A stretch of DNA of 64,000 bases from Istiophorus platypterus (GCA_016859345.1 CM029118.1:29011501-29075500); one strand, 5' to 3'; shown: positions 1 through 10,869, numbered from the stretch's first letter. Program-made: numbers and translations. The notes: generated by a model from the letters alone, not told the origin.

Positions 1-290
1 GCCAGGCAGGGCAGCGTGTGGGCGACCAGTCCCGACCGTCACCTCCTCCTTTTCCTCCTCCTCCTCTTTTCTCCTCCGCTATCGGTCCTGAGAATTAACA
101 AACTGAAAAGCTGCATGTGGCTTTTTTTTTTTCTCACCGCCGACAGGACTTGCCAGAGGCGAATGGATTTTTATGAGATGGTGTCAGGCACGTTTCAGCT
201 GGTCCACCTCTTGGCTTTGAATAGTGCGTGATTAGCTGGAGGGAAAAGCGAAAAGCTCATGGATAGCGCTGCGGAGGATCAGCCCATAAA
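1..290 (+). other. Possible alternative non-coding leader exon ending at a GTAAGT donor
   Basis: The complex sequence at the left edge ends at 290 with a GTAAGTG donor-like motif at 291-297. A small ORF starts at 259 (MDSAAEDQPIK). Spliced to the tshz3 acceptor at 34491, that frame would hit a stop after a few codons, so if the exon is real it is a 5' UTR leader and translation would need a later ATG, for example Met-91. The base at -1 is A instead of the preferred G, which weakens the donor. It may also simply be conserved promoter DNA. Confidence 0.25.
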
Positions 291-559
291 GTAAGTGTGC
301 ATTTCCGTTCAGATCACGCTGTCAGCCTATGTGTGCTTTTGAATGATACTGTATATGTGTATTTTTGTTAGGCTACCATGTGCCTGCGTGTCTGCTCCTC
401 TCTTTCCATCTGCAATATGACTAATATTAGGCGCATTTCAAAGCGTAACCAAAGGCTTCTGATTTCTCTGCTCGTTCGGAATAAACGGGGCTAGAATAAG
501 GTGCTGAATGACAGAAAGAGTAAGAGGGGTAAGAGAGGCAGAGGGGTAAGAGAGGCAGA

Positions 560-586
560 GGGTGGGTGGGTGGCTGGGTGAGGGGG
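560..586 (+). promoter_or_regulatory. G-quadruplex motif upstream of tshz3
   Basis: Four G3 runs (560-562, 564-566, 568-570, 576-578) are separated by loops of 1, 1 and 5 bases, with a further G5 run at 582-586. This fits the classical G3N1-7 quadruplex pattern on the + strand, about 610 bp before the start codon. It follows two perfect tandem copies of a 17-bp unit (524-540 and 541-557) in a polypurine stretch. Confidence 0.6.
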
Positions 587-1069
587 TAGAGAGAGGGAGG
601 GAGAGAGAGACAGGGAGCTACGTGACGCCTATCAGCGGCTGAGAGCTTGAACCGTAGAGGAGGCGCAGGGCTTCAGTTGTGTCAGCTCTTGATGTGTTGT
701 CCCCTTGTTTGCGGACTTTTGACTGACGCGATCATTTGGTTTTATCTCTTCAAGCTTGCCTGTTGCAGCCTCAGACGCCAAATAAAGAGGATCACTCAGA
801 GGCGCTCGGCGCCTTTTTAACCTCCCTTCCCTGTTTTTCTACCGCGGAGCCCCCTCTTTTCCTGCACTCACCGCGTCCATCCAAGTCGGAGCGGGCGAGA
901 GAGCGACCGAGCAGCCGACAGAGAGAGCAGCCACCCGGGAAGTCACGCTGCCCCCTCCCCTCATTTTTTTTGAAACCATCTCGGCATTGACTGGGTATTT
1001 CTCCCTCGGTTTCTTTTTGTGCTCCAAAACTGCACATTCTCGCCTCCCTACACGCACCCTCCCCGATCT

Positions 1070-1084
1070 ATGTGGGAGCCCTGA
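1070..1084 (+). other. Upstream ORF of 4 codons in the tshz3 5' leader
   Basis: ATG TGG GAG CCC TGA lies 105 bases before the main ATG. Its context is weak (T at -3, T at +4), so leaky scanning would allow use of the main start. It matters only if the transcript starts upstream of 1070. Confidence 0.45.
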
Positions 1085-1189
1085 GAGCGCACCTAGGGGG
1101 CAAAACTGTGTATCAAGGCTCGGCGGATTCCCCAGGCAGCCTCGGATCACCGGGGCCAGAGAACTCCCTGCCGGGCCCCCGACGCCGAC

Positions 1190-1229
1190 ATGCCGCGGAG
1201 GAAGCAGCAAGCGCCTCGGCGCGCCGCAG
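1190..1229 (+). CDS. tshz3: tshz3 coding exon 1 (first 13 codons plus one base)
   Basis: This exon encodes MPRRKQQAPRRAA and the first base of codon 14, then stops at a GT donor (1230-1231, context GCAG|GTACGC). The same N-terminus begins vertebrate TSHZ proteins (from memory of the family), where a tiny first coding exon is followed by a long intron and one huge exon. Joining phase 1 to the acceptor at 34489-34490 restores an Ala codon and continues YVPEDEKEAA, which matches the family. The ATG has G at -3, a good Kozak context, whereas the upstream ATG at 1070 has T at -3. The basic N-terminus is conserved in TSHZ proteins; its role is not evident from the sequence. The exon is short and lies inside GC-rich promoter-proximal sequence, so gene finders may miss it. 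Confidence is high because both the sequence and the splice phase agree. Confidence 0.93.
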
Positions 1230-1301
1230 GTACGCACTGGCTTTGGTTTGCATGCGATTTACCTCTCTCTCTCTCTCCTCCTCGCTCTGTTTGTGACCCC
1301 C

Positions 1302-1303
<2 letters not shown>

Positions 1304-1336
<33 letters not shown>
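1304..1336 (+). repeat. (CA)n microsatellite in the intron start
   Basis: Perfect CA run about 75 bases after the exon 1 donor, preceded by a CT run and a C8 tract. Confidence 0.95.
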
Positions 1337-1338
<2 letters not shown>

Positions 1339-1689
1339 TCCCCGCCTTCCCCATTCACTTTCCTTGTCATTGATATTTCCCTCAACCACATAGTAAGTGC
1401 AACAAAATCGTTTGTTGTGAACTATAAAGTAACAAGGAAAGCGAAAAAATCCAGCGCTTTGTATATACTTTTCACAGCTCTGGTTCCTCCAACGCAACTT
1501 TTACCCGGTAAATTCTGCCGTAATTATCACTATTAAATTTAGATTGTCCTCAATATCCACCACGTTACCTCTGCGATAACATCTTACCAGGGAATTTTAC
1601 AGTTCCAAACACGCTTAACTCCAGTTTTCTTTTTTTCCCTCAGTCAATTTGAAAACACCACAAAGGTCATTCAATTTGTGGTCTTTAGT

Positions 1690-2015
1690 AGAGCTGAAAC
1701 GATTAATCAATTGGTCGATTAGTTGATGGTAGAATAAATATTCTCAATCAATTAATGCTTGAGTCACTTTTCAGGGAAAAATCTCAAAACAAGTGCAGGT
1801 GTTAGCCACTTTGAATGCAAACTTTTTCTCTTTTGTTGTATGTCACTGCAAATTGAAACTCTTACGTTTTCAATTGCTGGTTGGATAAAACAATACATTT
1901 GAAGATGTCACATGAGGCTTTGGAAAAACGTGATAGCCACTTTTTATTGTAAAGAAATAAATGTTAAGATCAATTGAAAATGTAAATAATCATTCTTCTG
2001 TATATTAATAATAAG
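1690..2015. repeat. Degenerate teleost interspersed repeat (GATTAATCGATTAG type)
   Basis: The start resembles the very common fish repeat with 'gctgaaacgattaatcaattggtcgattag'-like sequence, and the 3' part also fits. I recognise it from fish genomes but cannot name its superfamily with confidence. Confidence 0.55.
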
Positions 2016-2884
2016 TTTCATACACACGAGTCATGAAAAAATGTATACATTTACAGGTGTGACCCGGTAGGTAGAGGGACCATCCTGTTGCCTCCACATA
2101 TTGGTGCAGGCATCCTAGAGAAGAATGTTAGTGCTGGAGTATGAAGAGTAAAAAATCCTTTACGCCCATGTTCCTCATTTATCTTCTCACCTCAGAGAAC
2201 TTGTTCTTTATAGATCTCTCTTCACCTTTTTTTTTACTCCTTTATGCTGCCTCCTTCTCCTCCTCCTCCTAACCCTTCTCCTCTGATTGTAGATATTGAC
2301 TGACGAATTAAGGATCTATACAGGAGAGGGGTTAGTGGAACCCTAGGGTCAGCTGACTGTCACGGCCTTCGATGCTTGCTAAATTCTTTTGGGGAAGTCT
2401 GATTAACTCTAAAACATCCAAGTACATTACAGGAAGTTAACTCTTTTAGCCAAATTTCTGTTATATAATCACTATATTTCTCTCTATTTTTTCTTTCCGT
2501 TCTCAGTGAAACGTTACTCTAATATATCCAATTTAGTGTGTTTTTGACGGCCCACCCAGTGATACCGTCACACCGTTGTGCTGCTGTAATATTTTCAACA
2601 CTAATTTGTAATGTTTTGATACACAATATTAGGTTTTAGTTAACTCATTTACTTTTGTAGCATATTTCATCCCCCAGCATATATCTATTCTTATAGTTTG
2701 TTCTTATAGTTAGGTAGTAGGTAGTAAAAGTAGTTCTCTCTGTTTCCTTGAGACTTTAATATAGTAACCTCTCTGGACATTTCTGCAGATTTACCGTACT
2801 TGTTTTTCATCAGGGTCTGGTCTTTTTTCTTTTTCTCTTTCCCCTCAGTTTCTGGGAAAGACTTTTCTCCTACTCTAAAGATTC
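2016..2884. other. Intron segment with no recognised feature
   Basis: AT-rich DNA with a CT-rich patch near 2230-2285. I see no repeat family, no exon and no clear enhancer texture. Confidence 0.5.
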
Positions 2885-3110
2885 TTTCACAGCGTGGTGA
2901 GGCAGTGTATACTGGAAGAGAGCTTTAATGGACAATTGCCATCTTTGATTTGATGCCTGATTGATCACCTGTCATCTGGCTGAGCCTTTGATCTGTTCAT
3001 TCCCGATAAGTGTCAATAAATCACCCCTCCTTCCAGCCTTCCCTCTCTCCCTCACTCTGGTAGCAAAGCAGGGCCTGCTGAAGTCATGTCTGGCCTTAGA
3101 AACTTCTAGC
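2885..3110. promoter_or_regulatory. Candidate intronic enhancer with TCF/LEF- and HOX-like motifs
   Basis: Complex, non-repetitive sequence with CTTTGAT-type TCF/LEF motifs near 2943 and at 2986-2993, plus TGATTGATC and CAATAAATCA homeodomain-like motifs. Candidate conserved element by texture only. Confidence 0.4.
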
Positions 3111-3540
3111 CATCATTTAACTCCATCTTTGTATTTTTCCCTTTTATTAGCTTAAATTTCCTATTTTTTTTCCCCAGTTTGCCTCAGTTGTGACGTGAAT
3201 AAAGAACTAAACTCAGCTTTTATTTCATGTTTCTACTGAAGCGGAGGGATACTTCTGGTGCTCTCATCAAATAATTTTCAACGCTAATAATCTGCATTCA
3301 CTTTCAAAATTTCAGATTTTGAACCAGTTAAATCTATTATACTATTTGTAATATTTTGCGTTTTTTGTCTTCAACATGCGGTCATCTGGCTTTGACACAA
3401 TAATGAATATTCATAGTTATTATAGTGCGTTAATAATGGTTTATTCATGACCTTTAAAATTTTTTTGCACACTCTTATTTGCAACTTTGTTTAACTCTTG
3501 TGCAAGTATAGTCTCTAAAACTGCTTACAATTTAGCAGTA

Positions 3541-3580
3541 CACACACACACACACACACAGACACACACACACACACACA
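3541..3580. repeat. (CA)n microsatellite, one interruption
   Basis: Two CA runs joined by a single GA step. Confidence 0.95.
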
Positions 3581-3724
3581 TTCTGATACACATAATTACA
3601 TTGGTGCAGTGGCGCATGCACACAAGACATGCTGCAATGACTTTATAGTACGTATAAACAAGAATGAAATACTTTTTGCACACATGCACATGGAGTGGTA
3701 TGAAAAATGTAACTATTAGCCTAA

Positions 3725-3870
3725 TCGTGAGGCAGAAGAATGGTTTGCTCCATCAGAAGGGCCCGTCAGAGAGACTTTGTTTCATATTTGATTTAATTGT
3801 CTGCCCTCTCACAGCCACATTCATCAATGATCTTAATGGTCAATCAGAGGCTGGCAGAGAGAGCGAGAAA
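3725..3870. promoter_or_regulatory. Candidate intronic conserved element
   Basis: Non-repetitive segment with CTAATCG, TTTGATTTAATTGTCTG and TCATCAATGATC homeodomain-like motifs, standing out from flanking CA repeats and GGAT tandem repeats (3958-3975). Confidence 0.35.
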
Positions 3871-4204
3871 CAGAGTCTCATGTATTCTCAACCAAGGGCC
3901 TTACTTGATCAAAATGTTTTAGCTAATGGACACAATGGGTGGGGGCAAAGGGATGAGTGGATGGATGGATGGATGGACAGATGCATGCATAGTGGGATGA
4001 CTGAGAGCCTTTTTATTCAGCTGGAATGAGTGAGTGAGTGCACCGGCAGTGAGAGCCGGAGAGAAAATGAAGCATTTATGTCTTTGATGAGCGGACGAGA
4101 ACAAACACAAGACAGGCAAAGGGGGAGTTTCATTTTACACTACTGGCAACTTCCTATTTTTTACTCTTCTTTCCTCCAACTCCCACTATCTCCTACTCTT
4201 TCTC

Positions 4205-4345
4205 TCCCTCCTTCCCTGGCCCACAGCTGCAAGTTATAAGGTTGACGAGGACTGCATGGCACACAGAAAGTGATGACAAATTGATTGCACCATAGTGATG
4301 GCAAGAGTAATGGGAGGATGGTCAAGTGACAGATCTTGATTAGGA
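4205..4345. promoter_or_regulatory. Candidate intronic conserved element
   Basis: Balanced-composition island with CAGCTG, AAATTGATTG and GTGACAG (MEIS-like) motifs between pyrimidine-rich and T-rich tracts. Confidence 0.3.
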
Positions 4346-4904
4346 ACTTGGGGGGTTTTCTTTATTTATTTTGTTTTGTTCTTTTTTTTTTCCCTACAGA
4401 AAATTCTCCTCCCGTCTTTCATTTTTTTCCTCCCTTTTACGTTACCGATTCGGTCTATCTGTCCTGCACCCAGAATGAAGCATTCTTGAATGGTTTGTGG
4501 TTAAATGCAGTGATTCAATCAACCATCAGATTTGTTAAAATTACAGAAATTTGTAAATCCGGTTAAAGGTCAGAGTACCTATTGAAAAGTTCCTTTAACT
4601 TTGCTGATTTGGAGATTTTCAAGTGTTCTTAGTTGGTTATTTCCAAAAGAGACCATATGTAGATCCACTTTAACATAGCATCACAGTCATCCTATCCAAA
4701 CTCCTCTACAGTGTTCTTTCAGGGTACAGATGTAGAAAAGCAACCAAATTCTTTTTCATTTCACAAGTCTACATCTTTCTCTATCTTTTCCCTCTATCCT
4801 TCCTTTCTTTTCCAACAAACCTCTCCACCTCCCCCACCACACCACCACACATACTTCCCACCCTGGCAACAGAGCACACTCAGCTGTCTAAAAAGAGGAG
4901 TTGT

Positions 4905-5060
4905 TTTGCCAGCTTCATTAGCGTTCTCCTAATTAGCTGAGCATCTGATGGATCTCTGACAGGCCTAATGATTGGAGATGACAAGCTCCACACACTGTCA
5001 CGCTCGCCAATTAGGTCTACAGCATAGCTGGTTGTAATCAACTTGATCTTACACCGTCCT
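4905..5060. promoter_or_regulatory. Candidate intronic enhancer, homeodomain/MEIS-rich
   Basis: Contains CTAATTAG (4929-4936), CTGACAGG (MEIS/TGIF type), CTAATGATTGG, CCAATTAGG and GTTGTAATCAAC within 150 bases. Density and mixed composition are typical of vertebrate developmental enhancers. Confidence 0.45.
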
Positions 5061-5679
5061 CATTTGTCCCCCCTTCAGACCTTCTCCCTTTTTCCACCCC
5101 ACCACAGGTGAGAATTTGGGCAGTGGTGGCTTCGTATAGGTATAAGAGGTGGTAGATGGGTAGGAAGTTAATCCTGGTTCATTCTGAAATCAGCTGACGA
5201 GACCAGAGAAATTAGGTGTTTGGAAAGGTGGTGAAATTATGTGTGTGTTTTTCAAAAACGTGGGTCAATATAAGTCACCCTCGCTTATTCATGTACATGT
5301 GTATACGTGCGCACACAGACCAGTTTCGGATGTATTTATTTTTTCAGTGCGCCTGACATCAGGGAAGGACAAAGCTCAGACGAGCAGTGGGCTTTTGTCT
5401 GTTGGCTTCAAAGCCCTGCTAGACCAAACAGATCATTGTTATAGGAAAGGAAGCCTGAATATCAAACAGCCAGTATATTTTTTTACCTGAATTTTTTTCC
5501 TGTTCCTTATTCTACTGACTGACATCCTCACATGTTAAACTACAAAGCTATTTTTTCAAAGCTCTGTAGATTATTTAAAATGAAGGATGTTTAGCAGTAA
5601 GTAGTAGCTGAATTGTATTATCATAGCATTGTGTGTGTGTGTGTGTTTTGTGTGTGTTTGAAGGTGTATTGTCCTTCTA

Positions 5680-5920
5680 TGAGCCTACTGCAGATTGATG
5701 ACGTTGACACTGGTCATTATTAGCTACTCAATGACACATTCCCAGAGTGGGAGGATTTTTCACCCGAGTTGATATTTCAGAAACACCTATCATCAGCATG
5801 ATGTCCAAAGAGGCTAAGCATGATTTATGTAAATATTAACATCAAGACAGATCTGGTTCTGTCCAACAGAGGAGATAGATGGCAGCCGTGGAGGAAAAGC
5901 AGCTGATTTCTGTGATTTCT
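5680..5920. promoter_or_regulatory. Candidate intronic conserved element
   Basis: Complex sequence between two GT-rich stretches, with TGATGACGTTGAC, TCATTATTAG and ATTTATGTAAATATTAAC motifs. Confidence 0.35.
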
Positions 5921-6544
5921 CTGCCTCTGTGTGTGTGTGTTTGTGTGTCTGCGAATGTGTGTGTGATTGATTGTAGATGAGAGCGAGAGATTAATCACGC
6001 TTGATGTGTGTTAACGTTCCACTCGCGGTGGATCTAAGTCGAGATGCAGTGGCCCATTTAAATATACTCACTCACACACACTCACAGATTCAGAGGAGGG
6101 CGCGGGTACACTCGCACATATCCACAATGCAGATACACACATTGTTCAGCAGCGTATAGCGAACATTTTTAACAGGGATTTTAAGTTTATAAAAAATACA
6201 GGGCACTTGCTGTTTTAAAGTACATTTTATGCAATGAAATTTATCTTGTTAAAAATACAGCATGTTAATATATACCCTCACCTTATGTCAGAGCCAATGA
6301 AACAGGTCAATATAATGAAGCTAATAAGGTTGTTTAAAATAGATTTTGAAAAATCTATTAATAATTGAGAGAGTCAAAATGATTTTATAAACAGCACCTC
6401 TAATACAGCCCATTGCTTCCTCTCACTTTTAAATATGTAAAGCAGGCTACCTAAAGCAGCTGTTGTAAGGGAAGGGAACATATCAAACAATCAGTATGTG
6501 TGTCACCCATTACCTTTGTCTAGTAATTTTATCTCATATGCAGA

Positions 6545-6850
6545 CAGGTGAAACATTAAATGAAAAACCAGCATGAAGCGTCTTAGGAAGGTGTTGGGCC
6601 ACCACTAACTGCCAGAACAGCTTCACTGCACCTCGGCATAGATTCTACAAATCTCTGGAACACTAGGGGAGGGAAGAACACCGTTCTTCCAGAAGTTATT
6701 TCCCAACGTGGTGTTTTGGTGATGGTGGTGGAGAGCGCTGTCTAACACATCGGTCCAAATCTCCCATAGGTGTTCAACTGGGTTGAGATCTGGTGACCAC
6801 GAAGGCCACAGCATAGATTCACATCATTACTACACTCATCAAACCATTCT
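6545..6850 (-). pseudogene. Tc1/mariner transposase 3'-end remnant
   Basis: Read on the minus strand the segment encodes the hallmark SPDLNPVEHLWE stretch, whose Glu (codon complementary to 6773-6775) is the final catalytic residue of the DD34E triad. Only the C-terminal part survives; no complete ORF or terminal inverted repeat pair is visible, so it is a dead fragment. The surrounding sequence (GTGTTGGGCCACCAC... CTGGAACACT...) is a well-known fish Tc1-type repeat. Confidence 0.85.
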
Positions 6851-8115
6851 ATGGGTGTCATCCTGTTTCTCCAGTCATTTTTCAGGTTTTTCCTTTAATT
6901 TGTCATCCATTTGTATTTCTTTGGCCATGTTTAATTCACTTAGTGTTGCAGAAAAATGAAACTGTCTTTTTATTTTTGAATACTTGTAACTTTAGGATAA
7001 AATACATCATCTTATTCACGACATACTCTACTTCCAAAACTTTCAAAACCTTTGATTTTTGTCTTTTGTACTCCAGTATTCCTCATCAACATTTCAAAGG
7101 TCACCTAGAAATGACTTACAAGACATGGTCGAATAATTACTGAAATGCTTTATTCAAAGATAAAATTCGGCGGTTACTCATCCTTGAAGTTAAATTCTTC
7201 CACTCCAGTTTCTAATGAAATGGATTCATTTGAATGGCAACACTTCAAAGTTTTCCATATGCGGGCTAATCTGATAGGTGGTCATTCTTTTATGCTTATG
7301 CTCAGATTACTTCCTTCACGACGTAAACTAAAACATATTCATTCTTTTTAATATGCATTTATCCGATCAATCACAGATGTAACACATACATGATGACAGA
7401 TCAGATTAAAGAGGTATAAAAATGAAGGCCGTTCTCTTTGAAATTAAGTGCAGTGAAATGCTGCAAGGTTCCCTAAACCTTGAAAACATGTGGTTTTTAT
7501 TTTGTTGTTTGTTTTTTTTTTGATGGTGGTGTTCTTATGGGTTTTTTTTTGCAGGGGGGTGTTTGCTGTTCTTTTTTTTCCCTTTAGTATGACATATTTT
7601 CATGTATGGAATAGATCGTGGGATAGAATTATAGTCGTCAAACACTCAAAGCCTGTCTCTGACTAAAACTTACCGTGTTTTCTAACTTTTGCATGTATGC
7701 TAAGCTGAAAACACTTTCCGTTCCAGTCAGTCTCTCTGTCCCAGTCTCAGTCCTGCTCCCTGCATTACTTTGTGTAGAGTGAGTCTTTCCCAGGCAGCTA
7801 ACTGACATTGTGATTAGTTATGGCCTTCCTCTGCTTTTCTCAGTGCTCCTGCCCCACTAAGCTTCTCCACAATGAACCAAGAGAGAGAATATATAAAGTG
7901 AGAGAACTGTTGCATAGTTAAATGTTCCATCATAGGGAAAGACAGAAAGGGAATGAGATTGTAAAATAGATTATGAGCATGGGCAGGAGAAAGTAGAAGT
8001 GAATGAAAAAAACAAGCATGCAGACAAATGACAATCATAGAGAGAGAGAGGGAAAGAAAGAGGGATGGAGGGAGGGGGAACGAGAGCTTCCTTGAGGATA
8101 AGTGGCTGATGGTTT
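6851..8115. other. Intron segment with no recognised gene
   Basis: AT-rich DNA with T-rich and G-rich homopolymers near 7500-7580 and purine-rich sequence at 8038-8090. ORFs here are short and carry no family signature. Confidence 0.5.
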
Positions 8116-8119
8116 ATAA

Positions 8120-8350
8120 ACAGTGTTTCTTTTCCTCCCTCTCCCAGAATCTTCCGTCATAGCTCCCATTAGGTTGACAGCTGTCAATTAGAGCTCCCTT
8201 GGTCTGGCGCACTGCACTTTATTGCAGGCAGTTGATGCTGTCATTTTGCTCCCAGTTTCGCCTTGAGCGTTATCACAAGCGCTCAAACAGTCAATAGCTG
8301 ATGCATCAGCAGTTATTTCTTAAATTGGCTCACAAGGCTGCATCCTGCAT
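8120..8350. promoter_or_regulatory. Candidate intronic enhancer with a 14-bp MEIS/E-box palindrome
   Basis: The perfect palindrome TTGACAGCTGTCAA (8174-8187) combines two divergent TGACAG half-sites around a CAGCTG E-box, followed by CAATTAG. Downstream motifs include TATTGCAGG and TGATGCATCAGC. The island is complex and bounded by simple repeats. Confidence 0.5.
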
Positions 8351-8523
8351 CAGCCCCCTCTACCCCCCACCTATTCTTCTCCCTCTCCCCCTCGTCTCTT
8401 TCTCCCCAAAAGATTTTGTGAAGAGAGAGCTATGGATTGTGCCTGTACAGGAGTGAGTGCATAGTACAAGGGAGGTTACGGAGCACAGGACACATGCATA
8501 CTGAGAAATATGCTGAAGAAGAT

Positions 8524-8672
<149 letters not shown>

Positions 8673-8689
8673 AATATGCACCACATAAA

Positions 8690-9444
8690 CCATAAACATC
8701 AGATACACCCAGATGCAACCAAAATCACGTTTAACAGGAGGCAAGATAGGGAGATGGAATGAATAGCATGTTTATTATATCATCTTTATTCTTAACAAAT
8801 CAGAGCAATTATTTTAATAGCTGTGAACTAAGTACTCTGATTGCAGTTAAAGTTGATGATAGTAGACGGAAAGCATAAGTGTACAATTCAAAAGTTTTGT
8901 ATTTGTCACGTAATCATACAATATTTTTACTGAAATGCAGGGTGGCATACTCTTGAGGCTCTGCTAAAAAAAAAAAAGGCCATTATGCAATAAAGAGTGA
9001 TAATTAGAACCAAAGTAAAACAAGAAATAGAAAAAAATAAATATTAAACTAATCCAAAAAATGTAAATGTTTACAATATAGGGTTTGAAATAGAATCAAA
9101 AGTATATGAGTGTAAGTGCACTGTGGACTAAACAATATGGCTGTTTGAATATTGAATGAGAGTCAAAGTGTTGATGTCCACAGATTTAATTCTGTTAATG
9201 TTTTGTAGCAGAGTAAGATTCATGGTCTGTGCTTCTTCCCATTTTTTTGTAAACTTGTTTAACTATGTAATAGACTTCATACATACCTGTAATAATAGAG
9301 ATCAAAGTTGTTTTGTTTTTTTTTTCCTAATACAACCAGTGGCTCTTTGCGATAAAGTCTGATTGGCTGTCAGGCCCACATCAAGGCAACATAGGGAAAC
9401 TGCTAAAATAGAAATGCAGTGAATGGAGTGCAATCTCCATGCAT

Positions 9445-9445
<1 letters not shown>
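8690..9445. other. AT-rich intron segment with no recognised feature
   Basis: Contains an A12 run near 8967-8978 and otherwise plain AT-rich sequence. Confidence 0.5.

Positions 9446-9446
<1 letters not shown>

Positions 9447-9480
<34 letters not shown>
9447..9480. repeat. (CA)n microsatellite
   Basis: Perfect CA run. Confidence 0.95.
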
Positions 9481-9482
<2 letters not shown>

Positions 9483-10114
9483 CCTGTGCTGACACGAGGC
9501 AGACAGATATATGTGTATTTACTGCTACAATCCTATAGGAGGTTATAGGCCAGAAGTTATGGAAAAACGCCTCTGGGGTGGTCTGTGTTCTGGCCACGGG
9601 CTGATGAGAATTGTCCTAAAAGCAAATAAACCATATCATCAAATACTGGGTCTAAGTTATTGTTTCAGTCATTTTAAGAAATGTGGAGAAACTTCTGAGA
9701 GGAAAACTTTTACTAGTCATTGAGTTATGTTTCCTGCAACACAAGTGGCCTCTGTTTATGGTTAGCTATATCTTTATAGCATGTACGGCCTGTTGTACTT
9801 CACAACATGTTCAGGAGATGGGCGTAATGTGAGTGTGTATAAAAGGAGCTCATGGAGTGTTGGGAACTGCAGGCCAAGTAGGAGGATGTGTCAAGACAAG
9901 GTGTGTGTGTATGACTGTGTGTGAGTGTGTTTCATCTGGGCTTGGCTCCAGGTCTGGGTTTCTTCTTACTCTCAGTAGGGATTTGCTTGTATGTTGGCAA
10001 AGATTGTGTATGGGTGTGTTGTGTTTGTGTGCATACCCTTACAATCAGGGCCATTCGCTTCCCTTTCCCACGGAGGTTTTGGCTGCACCTAGACAAGACT
10101 GGCAGCTATCAGTC

Positions 10115-10115
<1 letters not shown>

Positions 10116-10197
<82 letters not shown>
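10116..10197. repeat. (GT)n microsatellite, about 40 units
   Basis: Long perfect GT run; with the CA run at 10332-10430 it forms an inverted pair. Confidence 0.97.
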
Positions 10198-10198
<1 letters not shown>

Positions 10199-10331
10199 GT
10201 GAGACGGTAGCTGTGATAAAAGGCAGGGAAGCTAGTGAGGACCCGTCTCAGGCCCTTGTAATCAGGGCCAGCCTGAGTTGACATCCTTCTCAAAATGACG
10301 GCACCTTCCTCTTCTCTCCTCACACATGCAC

Positions 10332-10332
10332 G

Positions 10333-10371
<39 letters not shown>

Positions 10372-10375
10372 ACAT

Positions 10376-10430
<55 letters not shown>
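10332..10430. repeat. (CA)n microsatellite, lightly interrupted
   Basis: CA run with AA and TG interruptions near 10365-10376, complementary to the GT run 135 bases upstream. Confidence 0.97.
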
Positions 10431-10432
<2 letters not shown>

Positions 10433-10739
10433 GCTGAATGGTCACCACTCAGTCACTGCCAAAGACAGTCTGACATGCCTTTGGCCCTCTTATTCATCCT
10501 TCTTGTTTCATCTTAATCAGTTTCAGATGCGGGGAATTATCCTTACACTCTACAAAACCAGAACTGTGTGTCTGTGTCCGTCTGAAGGTTTATGAGTTAA
10601 CCAGGAAATGCATGGTTTGATATAGTCTGATCTTACAAGGGTGTGGTAGGAAACGTGAATAAACCAGTGTACTCACCTCTAAGTGTGTGTTACTGTCTAT
10701 TTTGCGTATGGTCTCAAAGAGGGTTAAGAGCAAGGAGGC

Positions 10740-10830
10740 AGGTGAGATGAGAGAGAGGGAGAAAGAGAGAGAGAGAGAGAGGAAGAGAGAGTCGACCATG
10801 CTGAAAAGAGAGAGAAAAGTGAGAGAGATG
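10740..10830. repeat. Polypurine (GA)n-rich stretch
   Basis: GAGA-rich low-complexity DNA without coding value. Confidence 0.85.
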
Positions 10831-10869
10831 AGAGGATTGGGGAAGAAGGCTGTTTTATTTTATACTGCG

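Larger units (their letters stand above)
560..1189 (+). promoter_or_regulatory. tshz3: tshz3 promoter-proximal region and 5' UTR
   Basis: From about 615 to the ATG the sequence is complex, GC-rich and CpG-containing, with purine- and pyrimidine-rich blocks but no convincing TATA box, as expected for a CpG-island developmental promoter. The transcription start cannot be placed. The 840-1189 segment is probably transcribed 5' UTR, because it runs uninterrupted into the Kozak ATG. ORFs through it on either strand are composition artefacts. Confidence 0.6.

Noticed and set aside
839..1237. 132-residue minus-strand ORF over the promoter and exon 1
   Set aside because: GC-rich composition artefact; no family signature, and it covers the tshz3 leader.
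987..1373. 128-residue + strand ORF across exon 1
   Set aside because: It runs in a different frame through the splice donor and into the CA repeat; exon 1 has its own conserved frame.
6623..6814. A functional transposase gene on the minus strand
   Set aside because: Only the C-terminal signature survives; no complete catalytic triad or intact frame.
10045..10431. CVCV/THTH-repeat ORFs on both strands
   Set aside because: They are translations of GT/CA microsatellites, as are the similar ORFs at 1113-1393, 12364-12688, 12812-13009, 40594-40815, 46259-46477 and 57025-57352.
10100..10440. CRISPR-like repeat array
   Set aside because: The repetition is simple dinucleotide sequence without repeat-spacer structure, and the DNA is vertebrate.
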